In this document: one piece after another, positions 49,860 through 59,298 of the stretch | Numbering within the stretch: position 1 is the stretch's first letter | How the letters are laid out: every line of letters begins with the position of its first letter | Assembly (NCBI GenBank): GCA_947504725.1 | Contig: CANNHN010000007.1 | Coordinates: 1 to 64,000, forward strand | DNA length: 64,000 bases | Source of the DNA: Bacteroidota bacterium | GTDB lineage: Bacteria; Bacteroidota; Bacteroidia; 2-12-FULL-35-15 | Direction: 5' to 3' | Notes under the pieces: model-generated | The model's database searches: none | Told to the model about the DNA's origin: nothing | The model's input: the letters and a program-made list of their open reading frames with translations, nothing else | Translations under genes and position numbers: made by a program

Positions 49860-50471
49860 ATGGAAACAGGAATTCGCCACACACACTTATTAACCGTTAT
49901 TTTATTTTTGACGATTTATTTAATCAAGACATTTTTGTTGTTGATGAATAAAGAAGAAGCATTAGCTAAATTTTCTAAAGGATTTAAAGTTCCAGAAATG
50001 ATTATTAGTGTTTTGTTTTTAGGAACAGGAATTTATATGATGATTCAGCTGCCTGAGATTAAATCGTTATTAATTATAAAAATTGTTGCTGTGTTTGCAT
50101 CAATTCCTTTAGCTGTAATCGCATTTAAAAAGAAAAACAAGATGCTAGCTGTAGCATCTTTGATATTGATAATTGCAGCTTACGGTTTAGCTGAGATGAG
50201 TAAAAAGCAAAAATCTAAAAGCATGGAAGGGATATCTGAAAGCAACGTAAGTGGGCAGGAACTATACAATGCAAGTTGTTTGTCTTGTCACGGTGCCGAT
50301 GGAAAATTGAATTTGATGGGTGCAAAAGATTTGTCAATTTCTACAATGGATTTGAATGCTCGCATCGAAATCATTACGAATGGCAAAAATGCAATGACTC
50401 CATTTTTGGGCATGTTGAACGAAGAGCAAATTAAAGCGGTAGCAGAATATACGGAGACACTAAAGAATTAA
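49860..50471 (+). CDS. SirB-type membrane protein fused to cytochrome c
   Basis: 203 residues. The first 115 residues form four transmembrane segments of the SirB2/SirB family (THLLTVILFLTIYLIKT; KVPEMIISVLFLGTGIYMM; IPLAVIAFKKKNK; AAYGLAEMSKKQ). The last 85 form a small cytochrome c domain with the heme motif C140-L-S-C143-H144 and a methionine in NAMTPF (M179) as probable sixth ligand. The heme domain would face the periplasm. The gene precedes hflX by 30 bp. Joining the two families in one protein suggests an electron-transfer role for SirB, though no partner is visible. Confidence 0.85.
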   Translation: METGIRHTHLLTVILFLTIYLIKTFLLLMNKEEALAKFSKGFKVPEMIISVLFLGTGIYMMIQLPEIKSLLIIKIVAVFASIPLAVIAFKKKNKMLAVASLILIIAAYGLAEMSKKQKSKSMEGISESNVSGQELYNASCLSCHGADGKLNLMGAKDLSISTMDLNARIEIITNGKNAMTPFLGMLNEEQIKAVAEYTETLKN

Positions 50472-50500
50472 TTTTCTCAAGGCTTCATAATTAATAAAGA

Positions 50501-51703
50501 ATGTACGATACCGGGAAGAAGTTGGAAACTGCCGTTTTGGTTGGCTTGATTAATAGAAGTCAGGATGAAGATACTGCGAAAGAATATTTGGATGAACTCG
50601 AATTTCTAGCTGAAACTGCTGGTGCAAAAGTTTTAAAGCGATACACACAGCGTTTAGAGCATCCTGATTCAAGAACATTTATTGGTGCAGGGAAGTTAAA
50701 TGATGTAAAAACATTTGTTTCTGACAATAATGTAGACATCGTTATTTTTGATGATGAACTATCTCCCGCGCAACAAAGAAATTTGGAGAAGGAGATAAAC
50801 GTAGAAAAAGAAATCAAAGTAAAAGTGGTTGATCGTACCCGATTAATCCTAGATATTTTTGCAGCTCGAGCTAGAACAGCGCATGCGAAAACGCAAGTAG
50901 AATTAGCACAATCCATTTATTTATTACCACGATTAACTAAAATGTGGGACCACTTAGACCGTATCAAAGGAGGTATTGGTATGAAAGGGGCAGGGGAAAC
51001 GGAGATAGAGACCGATAGACGAATTGTGCGCGATAGAATTGCTTTGTTGAAAGAGCGATTGAAAGTCATTGACCGACAAATGGAAACACAACGCAAAAAT
51101 CGGGGTGATATGATTCGCGTAGCTTTAGTAGGATATACCAACGTTGGTAAATCTACAATTATGAATATGTTGAGTAAAAGCGAAGTGTTTGCAGAAAATA
51201 AATTGTTTGCAACATTAGATACAACTGTAAGGAAAGTGGTGATTGAAAATCTTCCCTTTTTATTATCCGATACTGTAGGATTTATTCGAAAATTGCCAAC
51301 TACTTTGGTTGAGTCTTTTAAGTCAACCTTGGATGAAGTTCGAGAAGCAGATATCTTGATTCATGTTGTAGATATTTCTCATTCTGGTTTTGAAGATCAA
51401 TTGAATGTAGTAAATCAAACTCTTACAGATATTGGTGCTGGCGACAAACCTGTATTACTAGTGTTTAATAAAATTGATGCTTTTGTTTTCGAACAAAAAG
51501 ATGAAGATGATCTAACTCCTTCTACAAAGAAAAATTTAAGTTTAGATGATTTGAAAAAAACATGGATGAGTAAGCTTCATTCAGAATGTTTATTTGTTTC
51601 AGCTGTTGAAAAACAAAACATTGATGAATTCAAGAAAGTGCTTTATGATAAAGTAAAGGATATGCATCAGAAAAGATATCCTTACAATAAGTTTTTGTAC
51701 TAA
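50501..51703 (+). CDS. hflX: GTPase HflX
   Basis: 400-residue TRAFAC-class GTPase that binds the 50S subunit and rescues stalled or heat-damaged ribosomes. N-terminal domain with FIGAGKLNDVK and DDELSPAQQRNLEK, coiled region with RIKGGIGMKGAGETEIETDRR, and the G domain: GYTNVGKST (G1), TLDTTVRK (G2), LSDTVGFIRKLP (G3), VFNKID (G4). A complete member. Its stop codon overlaps that of the convergent transpeptidase gene. Confidence 0.96.
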   Translation: MYDTGKKLETAVLVGLINRSQDEDTAKEYLDELEFLAETAGAKVLKRYTQRLEHPDSRTFIGAGKLNDVKTFVSDNNVDIVIFDDELSPAQQRNLEKEINVEKEIKVKVVDRTRLILDIFAARARTAHAKTQVELAQSIYLLPRLTKMWDHLDRIKGGIGMKGAGETEIETDRRIVRDRIALLKERLKVIDRQMETQRKNRGDMIRVALVGYTNVGKSTIMNMLSKSEVFAENKLFATLDTTVRKVVIENLPFLLSDTVGFIRKLPTTLVESFKSTLDEVREADILIHVVDISHSGFEDQLNVVNQTLTDIGAGDKPVLLVFNKIDAFVFEQKDEDDLTPSTKKNLSLDDLKKTWMSKLHSECLFVSAVEKQNIDEFKKVLYDKVKDMHQKRYPYNKFLY

Positions 51704-53505
51704 TTAGGAGGAGCTTTTTGCTTTTCGTCAGAAGACACTTTTGTTGCGATTCCTTTTCTTCCTCTTCTCAATGCTAGCATCATTTTCTCGTCTCTTTTAT
51801 AAACATCAATAAAGTATTTTAATTCGCAATAGTCATCAACCTCAGCTGTAAAATATGTTATGTACAATGCAATTGGTTTTTTGATATAAACATATTTTTG
51901 AATCGACTTTGCAGTATCAGCGTAAAGAGAATCTACAGGATATTTTACACTGTCATCTCTAATAAGAAATTTTGCAAAGTCCATAAATTTTTCTAAACGG
52001 CAGCAACCGTGGCTCATTGCACGCATTTCTCTATTGAATAGTCTTCGGCTATCTGTATCGTGCATGTATACACCATATTTGTTTTCGAAGTTAAATTTTA
52101 GAATTCCTAGTGAATTGTCTTCGCCAATATTTTGTCGCAAACGCCAAGGGAAATAGGTCTTCGTATATTTTTTCCATTTAATTTTTGTGTGATCTACCAC
52201 TTGATTGTTTCCATCAAGCACCTGAAAGTTCTTTCTTCTTAAATAAGATGTGTCGCGTTTTAATATTGGTAAAATTTCCTTCGTTGCGATACTAAATGGA
52301 ACAGTCCAATATGGGTAAATTAGAAAGTAGCGAATGGTGCTTTTTAATAAAGGTGTTTGGTGGTCTGGAGCTCCTATAATAACTCTCGATTTCATAACTA
52401 AAGTATCTTTCTCAACAACCATCATTTCATATTTCGGAATGTTTACCCAAACATATTGTTTTTCAGTAGGTGTTTTTGACCAGCGCCAACGCTCCATGTT
52501 TAAAGCAATTTGATTTATATAATCTTGCTTCGTACGTTGTAATGCTTTGAAAGTTAGTTTGCCAATTTTACCATCTTCTGTTAAATTGTTTTTACACTGA
52601 AATTCTTTGATTGATTTTACTAATTTGATGGAATCCTTTAATGTTTCAGTTAGAACAAAACTTTGTTTGTTTTTTGCAGCTTTATATAATTTGATAGAAT
52701 CGGAACTTGAAAAGTCATCAATGTAATCATGACTTTTAATAAGCCTATTTTTTAGTCTGGTCATAAATGTAGTGGAGTCAGAATTTCTATCTTTTATGCT
52801 GTCCCAATCCACATCTTTATATTCATATTGCAAATTTTTTAATGCAAGTTTGAGTCCTTGGTAATATTCATTTTGTGGTTCCAAAGAATCAATAGCAGCA
52901 CGAATGGCATTTTTGGGAAGCATTATGGTTAGTATCTCAACAATGTTGGTGTCGAGTTGTTTGCCTTTCCATTCAAAAGTTAAACTGTCAGCATTTAACC
53001 GGCCTTTGTTAATGTGCACTGCCATTGTAAAGAATGCATCAGTTAATAGTAGGTCAACGTTCAATAATTTAACAGCATCATATTTTTGTGTTGCACTGTC
53101 TTTTGCTGTTTTTAAAAGTGCACTTATTTTTGTTGAATGATAATCTTCGGGAATTAATCCGTACACTTCTGCATTTTTAATAATATTCAAAAGAGTGTCA
53201 CCTTGTTTTGTTATAATGCCTTTATCTGTGAAAATAACAGTGAATTTTCTTTGCTTGTAAAAATCGGAAACAAATTGTGTTGCGAATAAACTATCCTTCT
53301 CAATCACAAGAATTGTAGAAGTATCTATTTTTGATAAACTTTTGGTAATCAGTTTTGCAACTTCTTCGTTAACCATTTCTGGTTTTTCGACAAGCACAAT
53401 TTCTTGTGGTTTTTCTTGAGAACATTTATTACAACCAAGGATGATTGTAACTGAAAAAAGAAGGAATAAGACGCGATACGAATACAAGAGGTGGATTTTT
53501 GTCAA
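51700..53505 (-). CDS. L,D-transpeptidase family lipoprotein (YcbB-like)
   Basis: 601 residues. Lipoprotein-type signal peptide with LGC, several residues after the start. A peptidoglycan-binding domain (KEFQCKNNLTEDGKIGKLTFKALQ, in pieces, about residue 295-330) is followed by the L,D-transpeptidase (YkuD) domain; catalytic motif SHGCCR (H499, C501). It cross-links peptidoglycan by 3-3 bonds or attaches proteins to it. No ATG is available; TTG at 53505 is the first start, but a -7-like box overlaps it and TTG 53487 also makes a good lipoprotein signal (LYSYRVLFLLFSVTIILGC). Convergent with hflX. Confidence 0.88.
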   Translation of the reverse strand: MTKIHLLYSYRVLFLLFSVTIILGCNKCSQEKPQEIVLVEKPEMVNEEVAKLITKSLSKIDTSTILVIEKDSLFATQFVSDFYKQRKFTVIFTDKGIITKQGDTLLNIIKNAEVYGLIPEDYHSTKISALLKTAKDSATQKYDAVKLLNVDLLLTDAFFTMAVHINKGRLNADSLTFEWKGKQLDTNIVEILTIMLPKNAIRAAIDSLEPQNEYYQGLKLALKNLQYEYKDVDWDSIKDRNSDSTTFMTRLKNRLIKSHDYIDDFSSSDSIKLYKAAKNKQSFVLTETLKDSIKLVKSIKEFQCKNNLTEDGKIGKLTFKALQRTKQDYINQIALNMERWRWSKTPTEKQYVWVNIPKYEMMVVEKDTLVMKSRVIIGAPDHQTPLLKSTIRYFLIYPYWTVPFSIATKEILPILKRDTSYLRRKNFQVLDGNNQVVDHTKIKWKKYTKTYFPWRLRQNIGEDNSLGILKFNFENKYGVYMHDTDSRRLFNREMRAMSHGCCRLEKFMDFAKFLIRDDSVKYPVDSLYADTAKSIQKYVYIKKPIALYITYFTAEVDDYCELKYFIDVYKRDEKMMLALRRGRKGIATKVSSDEKQKAPPN

Positions 53506-53717
53506 ATTTACAAAATTGCTTTCACATCATCCTAAAACATTAATTTCCTTGATATTGGAGCCCAATAAAGCAAGAAATCCTTATTCAGGGCTATGTTTGA
53601 ACTCCAATAAGTTGTTAACAATCATTAAAAGTTTTTAACGGTAAGGTATTGGTATGTCAAATTTCTTCTTATTTTGTCCTTGCTAAAAAACAGGATAATT
53701 AATCATTCAATTTATTT

Positions 53718-54284
53718 ATGAAATTAAACAGGGTTTTCTCTATATCTATAGTTGTGGTGGCTATAGTTGTAGCTTTTAATGAAAGTGCATATGCTCAAGC
53801 GAAATATTTTCCTGGCTATGTAATTACACTTACTGGGGACACTTTAAAAGGTGAAATAAAAAAGAACCCAAAACGAGATTTCGATAATTTTGCTAAAGCA
53901 GCTTATCGTAAAAAGGATGGTTCTGAAATCAAGACCTTTAATCCAACAAAAATTAAGGAGTATTCTGTTGATGGGATTGTGTTCGTTTCTAGAAACATAG
54001 ATGGTGAACAGGTGTTTGTTAAGCGTTTGTCTAAGGGTTCTGTAAACCTTTATGAGGCACAAATTGAAGTTTACCAAATGAACGATATTAAAGTAAAATC
54101 GGATTATTATATGGAGAAAGCAGCTGGTGAATTCGTAAAAATAAAATCAGGAAAATTTAAAAAGCAAGTTGAAGAAGTGATGTCAGATAATGAAGAAATT
54201 GTAAAAGCACTTGAAAATAAAAAGTATGATTACGATAATATTGTTGAGCTGTTTAATGCTTATAATAAGACGGCTTCTAACTAA
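53718..54284 (+). CDS. Secreted protein of unknown function
   Basis: 188 residues. Signal peptide ending ESAYAQ (about residue 27). The mature sequence GYVITLTGDTLKGEIKKNPKRDFD, a strand-turn-strand pattern with G-D-T-L-x-G, is a common form in Bacteroidota secreted proteins of unknown role. The tail is helical and charged (MSDNEEIVKALENKKYDYDNIVELFNAYN). The gene is isolated and ends at a strong terminator. Confidence 0.8.
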   Translation: MKLNRVFSISIVVVAIVVAFNESAYAQAKYFPGYVITLTGDTLKGEIKKNPKRDFDNFAKAAYRKKDGSEIKTFNPTKIKEYSVDGIVFVSRNIDGEQVFVKRLSKGSVNLYEAQIEVYQMNDIKVKSDYYMEKAAGEFVKIKSGKFKKQVEEVMSDNEEIVKALENKKYDYDNIVELFNAYNKTASN

Positions 54285-54306
54285 ATAAACGCTATTTTTT
54301 TATAGA

Positions 54307-54340
54307 AAACCCTGAACAATATGTTCAGGGTTTTTTTATT
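54307..54340 (+). terminator. Rho-independent terminator
   Basis: 12-bp perfect stem AAACCCTGAACA-ATA-TGTTCAGGGTTT, followed by T-tract. Confidence 0.92.
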
Positions 54341-54418
54341 CCGAAATACTTATAAACACTGCATTAAAACTAAGTTATTTGGGCTATTTTTATACTTGAT
54401 TCTAATTTCATAATTACT

Positions 54419-57262
54419 ATGTCTGATAACAATAAAAAACTCTTTTTACTGGATGCATTTGCACTCATTTATCGTGCTTATTTTGCTTTTGCTAATAATC
54501 ATCGTATAAATTCAAAAGGGTTAAACACATCCGCTGTTTTAGGATTTACGAATACATTATTGGAAGTCCTAAAAAAAGAGAAACCAACTCACATCGCTGT
54601 TGTATTTGATACGCCTGAACCAACGGTTCGTCATATCGAATTTACTGAATACAAAGCCAATCGTGAGGAGATGCCAGATGATTTGAGATTGGCAATTCCA
54701 TACATTATAAAAGTAATTGAGGGCTTTAATATTCCAGTTATTGGCATGCCGGGTTATGAGGCTGACGATGTGATTGGCACACTTGCAAAAATGGCTGAGA
54801 AGAAAGGATTTACAACGTATATGATGACTCCCGATAAAGATTATGGTCAGTTAGTTTCTGAAAATATTTTTATTTATAAGCCTGCTCGTTTAGGGAATGG
54901 CGCAGAAATTATGGGAATTGCAGAAGTGTGTAAAAAGTGGGATATTATTAATGTGGATCAATTGATTGATATTTTAGGATTGATGGGTGATAAGGTGGAT
55001 AACATTCCGGGAATTCCTGGAGTAGGAGAGAAGACGGCTATTCAGCTGGTGAAAGATTTTGGAACGATTGAGAACTTGTTAGTTAATACGGATAAATTAA
55101 AAGGAAAACTAAAAGAAAAAGTAGAACTGAATAAAGAAAAAGCGATCCAATCGAAATGGTTAGCTACTATTATTTGTGATGTGCCTGTTGAGTTAGATGA
55201 AAAAGCTTTAGAGATTGAAGAGCCTAACAGAGAAGCATTAAGAGAATTGTTTACCGAATTAGAATTTAGAAGATTGGCTGAACAAATATTTGGAGAAAGT
55301 ACTTCTACTCCTGTTGAAACAAAAACAGTTGTTCCTAAAGTTAAAAAATCGAATCCTGATCAAATGGATATGTTTGGTGGCGGGGAAGTTGCAAGTGTTG
55401 AAACTGATGTGTTGGAAGAAGAAGAAACAGTAGCTCCGAAAGTGTATAAAAATATTTCTGAAGTTGCTCACACATATCATTTAGTAGATACAAAAGAAAA
55501 ACGAACACAATTGATTTCTGAACTTAGCAAACAATCTGAAATTTGTTTTGATACGGAGACGACAGGATTAGATGCACATATAGCTGAATTGGTTGGGATG
55601 TCATTTTCTTTTAAGCCCTCTGAAGCATATTATATTCCTACTCCTGTTAATCAAACAGAAACTCAAGCAATTGTAAACGAATTTAAAGCTGTTTTCGAAA
55701 ATGAAAAAATCACTTTAATCGGACAAAATATTAAATATGATCTTTTGGTGATGAAAAAATACAACATTCATCTCAAAGGAAAATTATTTGACACCATGGT
55801 AGCGCATTTTTTGATTCAACCGGAAATGAGACATAATATGAATGTGCTTGCTGAAACGTATTTGAATTATTCTCCTGTTTCTATCGAAACACTCATTGGT
55901 AAAAAAGGGAAAGGGCAAATTAGTATGCGTGAAGTCCCAGTTGAAATCATTACAGAGTATGCCGCAGAAGATGCCGACATCACACTTCAATTAAAAAATA
56001 AGTTTGATGGAATGCTAAATACTTCTGCGACAAAAAAACTATTTGAAGAAATTGAGATTCCACTTATTCCTGTTTTGGCTGCAATGGAAGCAGAAGGAAT
56101 TGCTTTGGACACAAATACACTTATTGAGATTTCTGGAGAACTTGAAAAGGATATTTTAAAAGTTGAAAAAGAAATTCAAACTCTAGGAGGAACAACATTT
56201 AATGTCTCTTCTCCTAAACAAGTTGGAGAAATTTTATTCGAAGTTCTTCAGATTACTGAAAAACCAAAGAAAACAAAAACTGGTCAGTATGCTACTGGCG
56301 AAGAGGTATTGGCGAAGCTTGTTGGGAAACACGAAATCGTAGGTAAGATTTTAGATTATCGCGAATTGGTGAAATTAAAAAATACGTATGTAGATACATT
56401 GCCCGAGTTAGTGAATCCAAATACAAAACGCATTCACACATCATACAATCAAGTGGTAGCAGTCACAGGTCGTTTGAGTTCCGATAATCCGAATCTTCAA
56501 AATATTCCAATTCGCACCGAACGAGGAAGAGAAATTAGAAAAGCATTTGTAGCGCGCGATGAAAACCATGTTTTATTATCAGCCGATTATTCTCAAATAG
56601 AATTAAGAGTGATTGCAGAATTAAGCAGAGATCAAGGAATGATTGATGCGTTTCAATCGGGACAAGATATTCACAAAGCTACTGCTGCAAAAGTTTACAA
56701 TGTTTCTTTGGAAGAAGTAACTTCTGATATGCGTAGGAATGCGAAGATGGTGAATTTTGGAATCATCTATGGTATTTCTGCTTTTGGGTTATCCGAGCGA
56801 TTAAATATTCCGCGCAAAGAAGCAGCAGCAATTATCGAAAATTATTTTGAAAAGTATCCTCGCATAAAAGCGTATATGGATGAAAGTATTGAGCAAGCAC
56901 GTGAAAAAGGATATGTGGAAACAATAATGGGAAGAAGAAGATATTTACGTGATATCAATTCTACAAATCATACCGTTAGAGGTTATGCTGAGCGAAATGC
57001 GATCAATTCTCCGATTCAAGGAAGTGCCGCTGATATGTTGAAGATTGCGATGATTAACATTCACAAAGATTTTATTGATAAAGGAATAAAATCAAAAATG
57101 CTTTTGCAAGTGCATGACGAATTGGTGTTTGATGTTTTGAAAGAAGAATTGGAAATAGTAAAACCAATTATAGAAAACAGAATGAAAAATGCAATTCCTT
57201 CTTTAACAGTTCCTATGGAAGTTGGAATGGGTGTTGGGAAAAATTGGTTAGAAGCACATTGA
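54419..57262 (+). CDS. polA: DNA polymerase I
   Basis: 947 residues. Three domains: 5'-3' exonuclease/flap nuclease (1-290; FALIYRAYFAF, DKDYGQLVS, MGDKVDNIPGIPGVGEKTA), 3'-5' proofreading exonuclease with all motifs intact (DTETTGLD with D378, NIKYD, YAAEDAD), and family A polymerase (DYSQIELR with D723, RRNAKMVNFGIIYG, VHDE with D900). The full proofreading set is notable, since many bacterial homologues have lost it. It fills gaps in repair and removes RNA primers. The gene ends in a repeat-filled convergent gap. Confidence 0.97.
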   Translation: MSDNNKKLFLLDAFALIYRAYFAFANNHRINSKGLNTSAVLGFTNTLLEVLKKEKPTHIAVVFDTPEPTVRHIEFTEYKANREEMPDDLRLAIPYIIKVIEGFNIPVIGMPGYEADDVIGTLAKMAEKKGFTTYMMTPDKDYGQLVSENIFIYKPARLGNGAEIMGIAEVCKKWDIINVDQLIDILGLMGDKVDNIPGIPGVGEKTAIQLVKDFGTIENLLVNTDKLKGKLKEKVELNKEKAIQSKWLATIICDVPVELDEKALEIEEPNREALRELFTELEFRRLAEQIFGESTSTPVETKTVVPKVKKSNPDQMDMFGGGEVASVETDVLEEEETVAPKVYKNISEVAHTYHLVDTKEKRTQLISELSKQSEICFDTETTGLDAHIAELVGMSFSFKPSEAYYIPTPVNQTETQAIVNEFKAVFENEKITLIGQNIKYDLLVMKKYNIHLKGKLFDTMVAHFLIQPEMRHNMNVLAETYLNYSPVSIETLIGKKGKGQISMREVPVEIITEYAAEDADITLQLKNKFDGMLNTSATKKLFEEIEIPLIPVLAAMEAEGIALDTNTLIEISGELEKDILKVEKEIQTLGGTTFNVSSPKQVGEILFEVLQITEKPKKTKTGQYATGEEVLAKLVGKHEIVGKILDYRELVKLKNTYVDTLPELVNPNTKRIHTSYNQVVAVTGRLSSDNPNLQNIPIRTERGREIRKAFVARDENHVLLSADYSQIELRVIAELSRDQGMIDAFQSGQDIHKATAAKVYNVSLEEVTSDMRRNAKMVNFGIIYGISAFGLSERLNIPRKEAAAIIENYFEKYPRIKAYMDESIEQAREKGYVETIMGRRRYLRDINSTNHTVRGYAERNAINSPIQGSAADMLKIAMINIHKDFIDKGIKSKMLLQVHDELVFDVLKEELEIVKPIIENRMKNAIPSLTVPMEVGMGVGKNWLEAH

Positions 57263-57285
57263 TTTCTAGGCTTCGCTCGAAATGA
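57261..57285 (-). repeat. GTCATTTCGAG-type repeat after polA
   Basis: GATTTCT-AGGCTTCGCTCGAAATGA, the reverse complement of a TCATTTCGAGCGAAG motif; it begins within the polA stop codon. Confidence 0.6.
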
Positions 57286-57295
57286 TAATAAAATT

Positions 57296-57347
57296 GTCAG
57301 CCTGAGTGCGACCGCAGGGAGGTCATCCCGAGCGGAGTCGAGGGGCG
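57296..57347. repeat. GTCAGCCTGAG / GTCATCCCGAGCGGAG repeat
   Basis: GTCAGCCTGAG and then GTCATCCCGAGCGGAGTCGAGG in tandem, G/C-richer than the surroundings. A related element is at 60054-60084. It extends nearly to the stop codon of the DUF1571 gene. Confidence 0.65.
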
Positions 57348-57352
57348 AATGG

Positions 57353-58216
57353 CTAGAAATTATAATCCTTATAATCTTTTGTAAACTCTTCGGGAAGAAT
57401 AGTTGTGTTTATTTGTAAGTTGTGGTATTCGTAAGTTTCAAATAAACCTTGATCATCAAATACTTTGTTGCTTACTGGTAATAATAATTCTTTATCTACT
57501 AATAAAATAGTCAGTTTCCCATAAGCATTTGGAACTTGAATAATTTGTCCTTCTTTCAAATCGTTATACCAGCTGATTTTTGGGTTGTTCATCAAAACCA
57601 TGTATTCGCTTACTTTTAATTTTCTTGCGAGAGCAGTTAGATTTTCCCCCTTTTTAACGGTGTATGGTCCCCATGCAAAATCGGGAAATGAAATAGCAAG
57701 TTTGTAACAATTTCTTCCGTTTAATTTTTCTTCTCCAACTACCACAAAATATTTATCCAGTTTATCGCCTGCTCGTTTCATTCCATCTTTTAAAATATCG
57801 GCTAAATATTGAAACCCCATTTCGTGAATAGTGTGATGCTGGTCTTTACGCATCAATGAGCCGTAAGGATCCAGATTTAAATTCATATATGGAAATGCTC
57901 CTGGATTAACTAACGCATCGCCACTGTTTTGACCTTGTATCCATAAAACTTCCGGACCTCTTAGTGATAAATAAAGTTTGCGCGGGGAAATCTGTAATTT
58001 AACGACTGATTCATAATGTGTCATTCTTCCTTTAATACGTTCGTTGCATTGCAAATTAAAACGCATTGTTTTAATGTTGTCGACTGCATCAAATATGCTT
58101 TGAATCAACTCTCTGTTGTTTCCAGCATTTTCAGTTTTTTTAAAACGAAACGACAACAGCGAAATGCTTATCGCAAGAAGAATAACAAAAGTAATATGGT
58201 GTGCTTTTAATCTCAT
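57353..58216 (-). CDS. DUF1571-type protein with nested LysM domain, paralogue 1
   Basis: 287 residues. N-terminal signal/anchor (HHITFVILLAISISLLSF), then a DUF1571-like region: FDAVDNIKTMRFNLQCNERIKGR, SPRKLYLSLRGPEVLWIQG, NLNLDPYGSLMRKDQHHTIH. A LysM domain (GPYTVKKGENLTALARKLK...EGQIIQVPNAYGK, about 189-237) sits inside the fold, because the phrases ILLVDKELLLPVSNKVFDDQGLFETYEY that complete DUF1571 follow it. LysM should bind peptidoglycan, so the protein may act in the periplasm at the wall. The paralogue at 58374 has the same build. Confidence 0.85.
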   Translation of the reverse strand: MRLKAHHITFVILLAISISLLSFRFKKTENAGNNRELIQSIFDAVDNIKTMRFNLQCNERIKGRMTHYESVVKLQISPRKLYLSLRGPEVLWIQGQNSGDALVNPGAFPYMNLNLDPYGSLMRKDQHHTIHEMGFQYLADILKDGMKRAGDKLDKYFVVVGEEKLNGRNCYKLAISFPDFAWGPYTVKKGENLTALARKLKVSEYMVLMNNPKISWYNDLKEGQIIQVPNAYGKLTILLVDKELLLPVSNKVFDDQGLFETYEYHNLQINTTILPEEFTKDYKDYNF

Positions 58217-58373
58217 TCGTATTATAAAATAGTTTGCAAAGATAATCTCATTTTTAATTTAACGTTAATTTAATTTAAGTTTGTTATTGTTTTGGTCCAT
58301 CGCCTTAGAGCTTTTACTTCGATTTTTTTTGCGTTTTCACATCCAACCTTAGAAGCGAAAGGCCGACTAGGCA

Positions 58374-59225
58374 CTAAAAACTATAACCTTTATAACTCTT
58401 CAAAAACTCATCTGATTTAAATATCGGATTTATTCTCATATATGTGAATTCATAAGCTTCATAAAGGCCTTCCTCATCATATACGGTAATACTAATTGGA
58501 ATGTATGTTTTTTTATCAATAAGCATAATCGCTTTATTTGAGTATGGAACCGGAATTGTTAATTTTTTACCTGTTTTTATAGATCCAAAATAGCTCGAAA
58601 GGTCGTTTTTGTATCGAATTTTATAATCGCTAGTGTTTAGTTTATGAGCTATACTAGTTACCGTTTCTCCTTTTTTTGTAGTGTAATCAATGTATTTATA
58701 ATCAGGATAGCTAATGATTACTTGATAACATTCTTTATTATTCCAAGTTACCATTCCTGCATATGTAAAATGTTTATCAAACTCCTTAGGGGCCTTCAAA
58801 ATAGTATTTGCAATAGTTGTGCCGATAAAGTAGGTCCCCAGCTCAAAAATTGTATGGTGCTGGTCTTTCCTGATAATACTTCCGTAAGGATCCAAATCAA
58901 AGCTCATTAAAGGAATTGATTTCGAGTGAACAATAGCGCTTCCTTTGTTTGTACCCTCTACCCATAACAATTCTGCACCTTTTTCTGGGCTATGAAAATA
59001 AATTTTGCGCGGACTAATATTGATTTTGATATACGATTCGGCAATTAGAAAACGTTTCCCTATTCGTTCAGTTGCTTTTACACTACATGCTTGGGTTTTG
59101 ATGTTTTTTATGCTATCAAGCATGTGTTCGATTATTTCACGGCACGTTGGAGTGCTCTTTTGAGAAGAGCTGCCGATGAATAAACTGGCGACTAGTAAAA
59201 CGACTATTATTCTTGATGTTTTCAC
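58374..59225 (-). CDS. DUF1571-type protein with nested LysM domain, paralogue 2
   Basis: 283 residues, signal peptide ending at GSSSQ (about residue 22). Same order as its neighbour: SIKNIKTQACSVKATERIGKR, SPRKIYFHSPEKGAELLWVEG, SFDLDPYGSIIRKDQHHTI, the LysM domain (DYTTKKGETVTSIAHKLN...), and AIMLIDKKTYIPISITVYDEEGLYEAYEF. The shared phrase LDPYGS(L/I)(M/I)RKDQHHTI marks a duplicated pair. 157 bp separate the two on the same strand. Function unknown, probably at the cell wall. Confidence 0.85.
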   Translation of the reverse strand: MKTSRIIVVLLVASLFIGSSSQKSTPTCREIIEHMLDSIKNIKTQACSVKATERIGKRFLIAESYIKINISPRKIYFHSPEKGAELLWVEGTNKGSAIVHSKSIPLMSFDLDPYGSIIRKDQHHTIFELGTYFIGTTIANTILKAPKEFDKHFTYAGMVTWNNKECYQVIISYPDYKYIDYTTKKGETVTSIAHKLNTSDYKIRYKNDLSSYFGSIKTGKKLTIPVPYSNKAIMLIDKKTYIPISITVYDEEGLYEAYEFTYMRINPIFKSDEFLKSYKGYSF

Positions 59226-59298
59226 ATAGCGAAATTAATAAAAAAATGGGGCTTAAATTCTTATTAATTGAGTAAATTCGTACTAATAAAACATCTTT

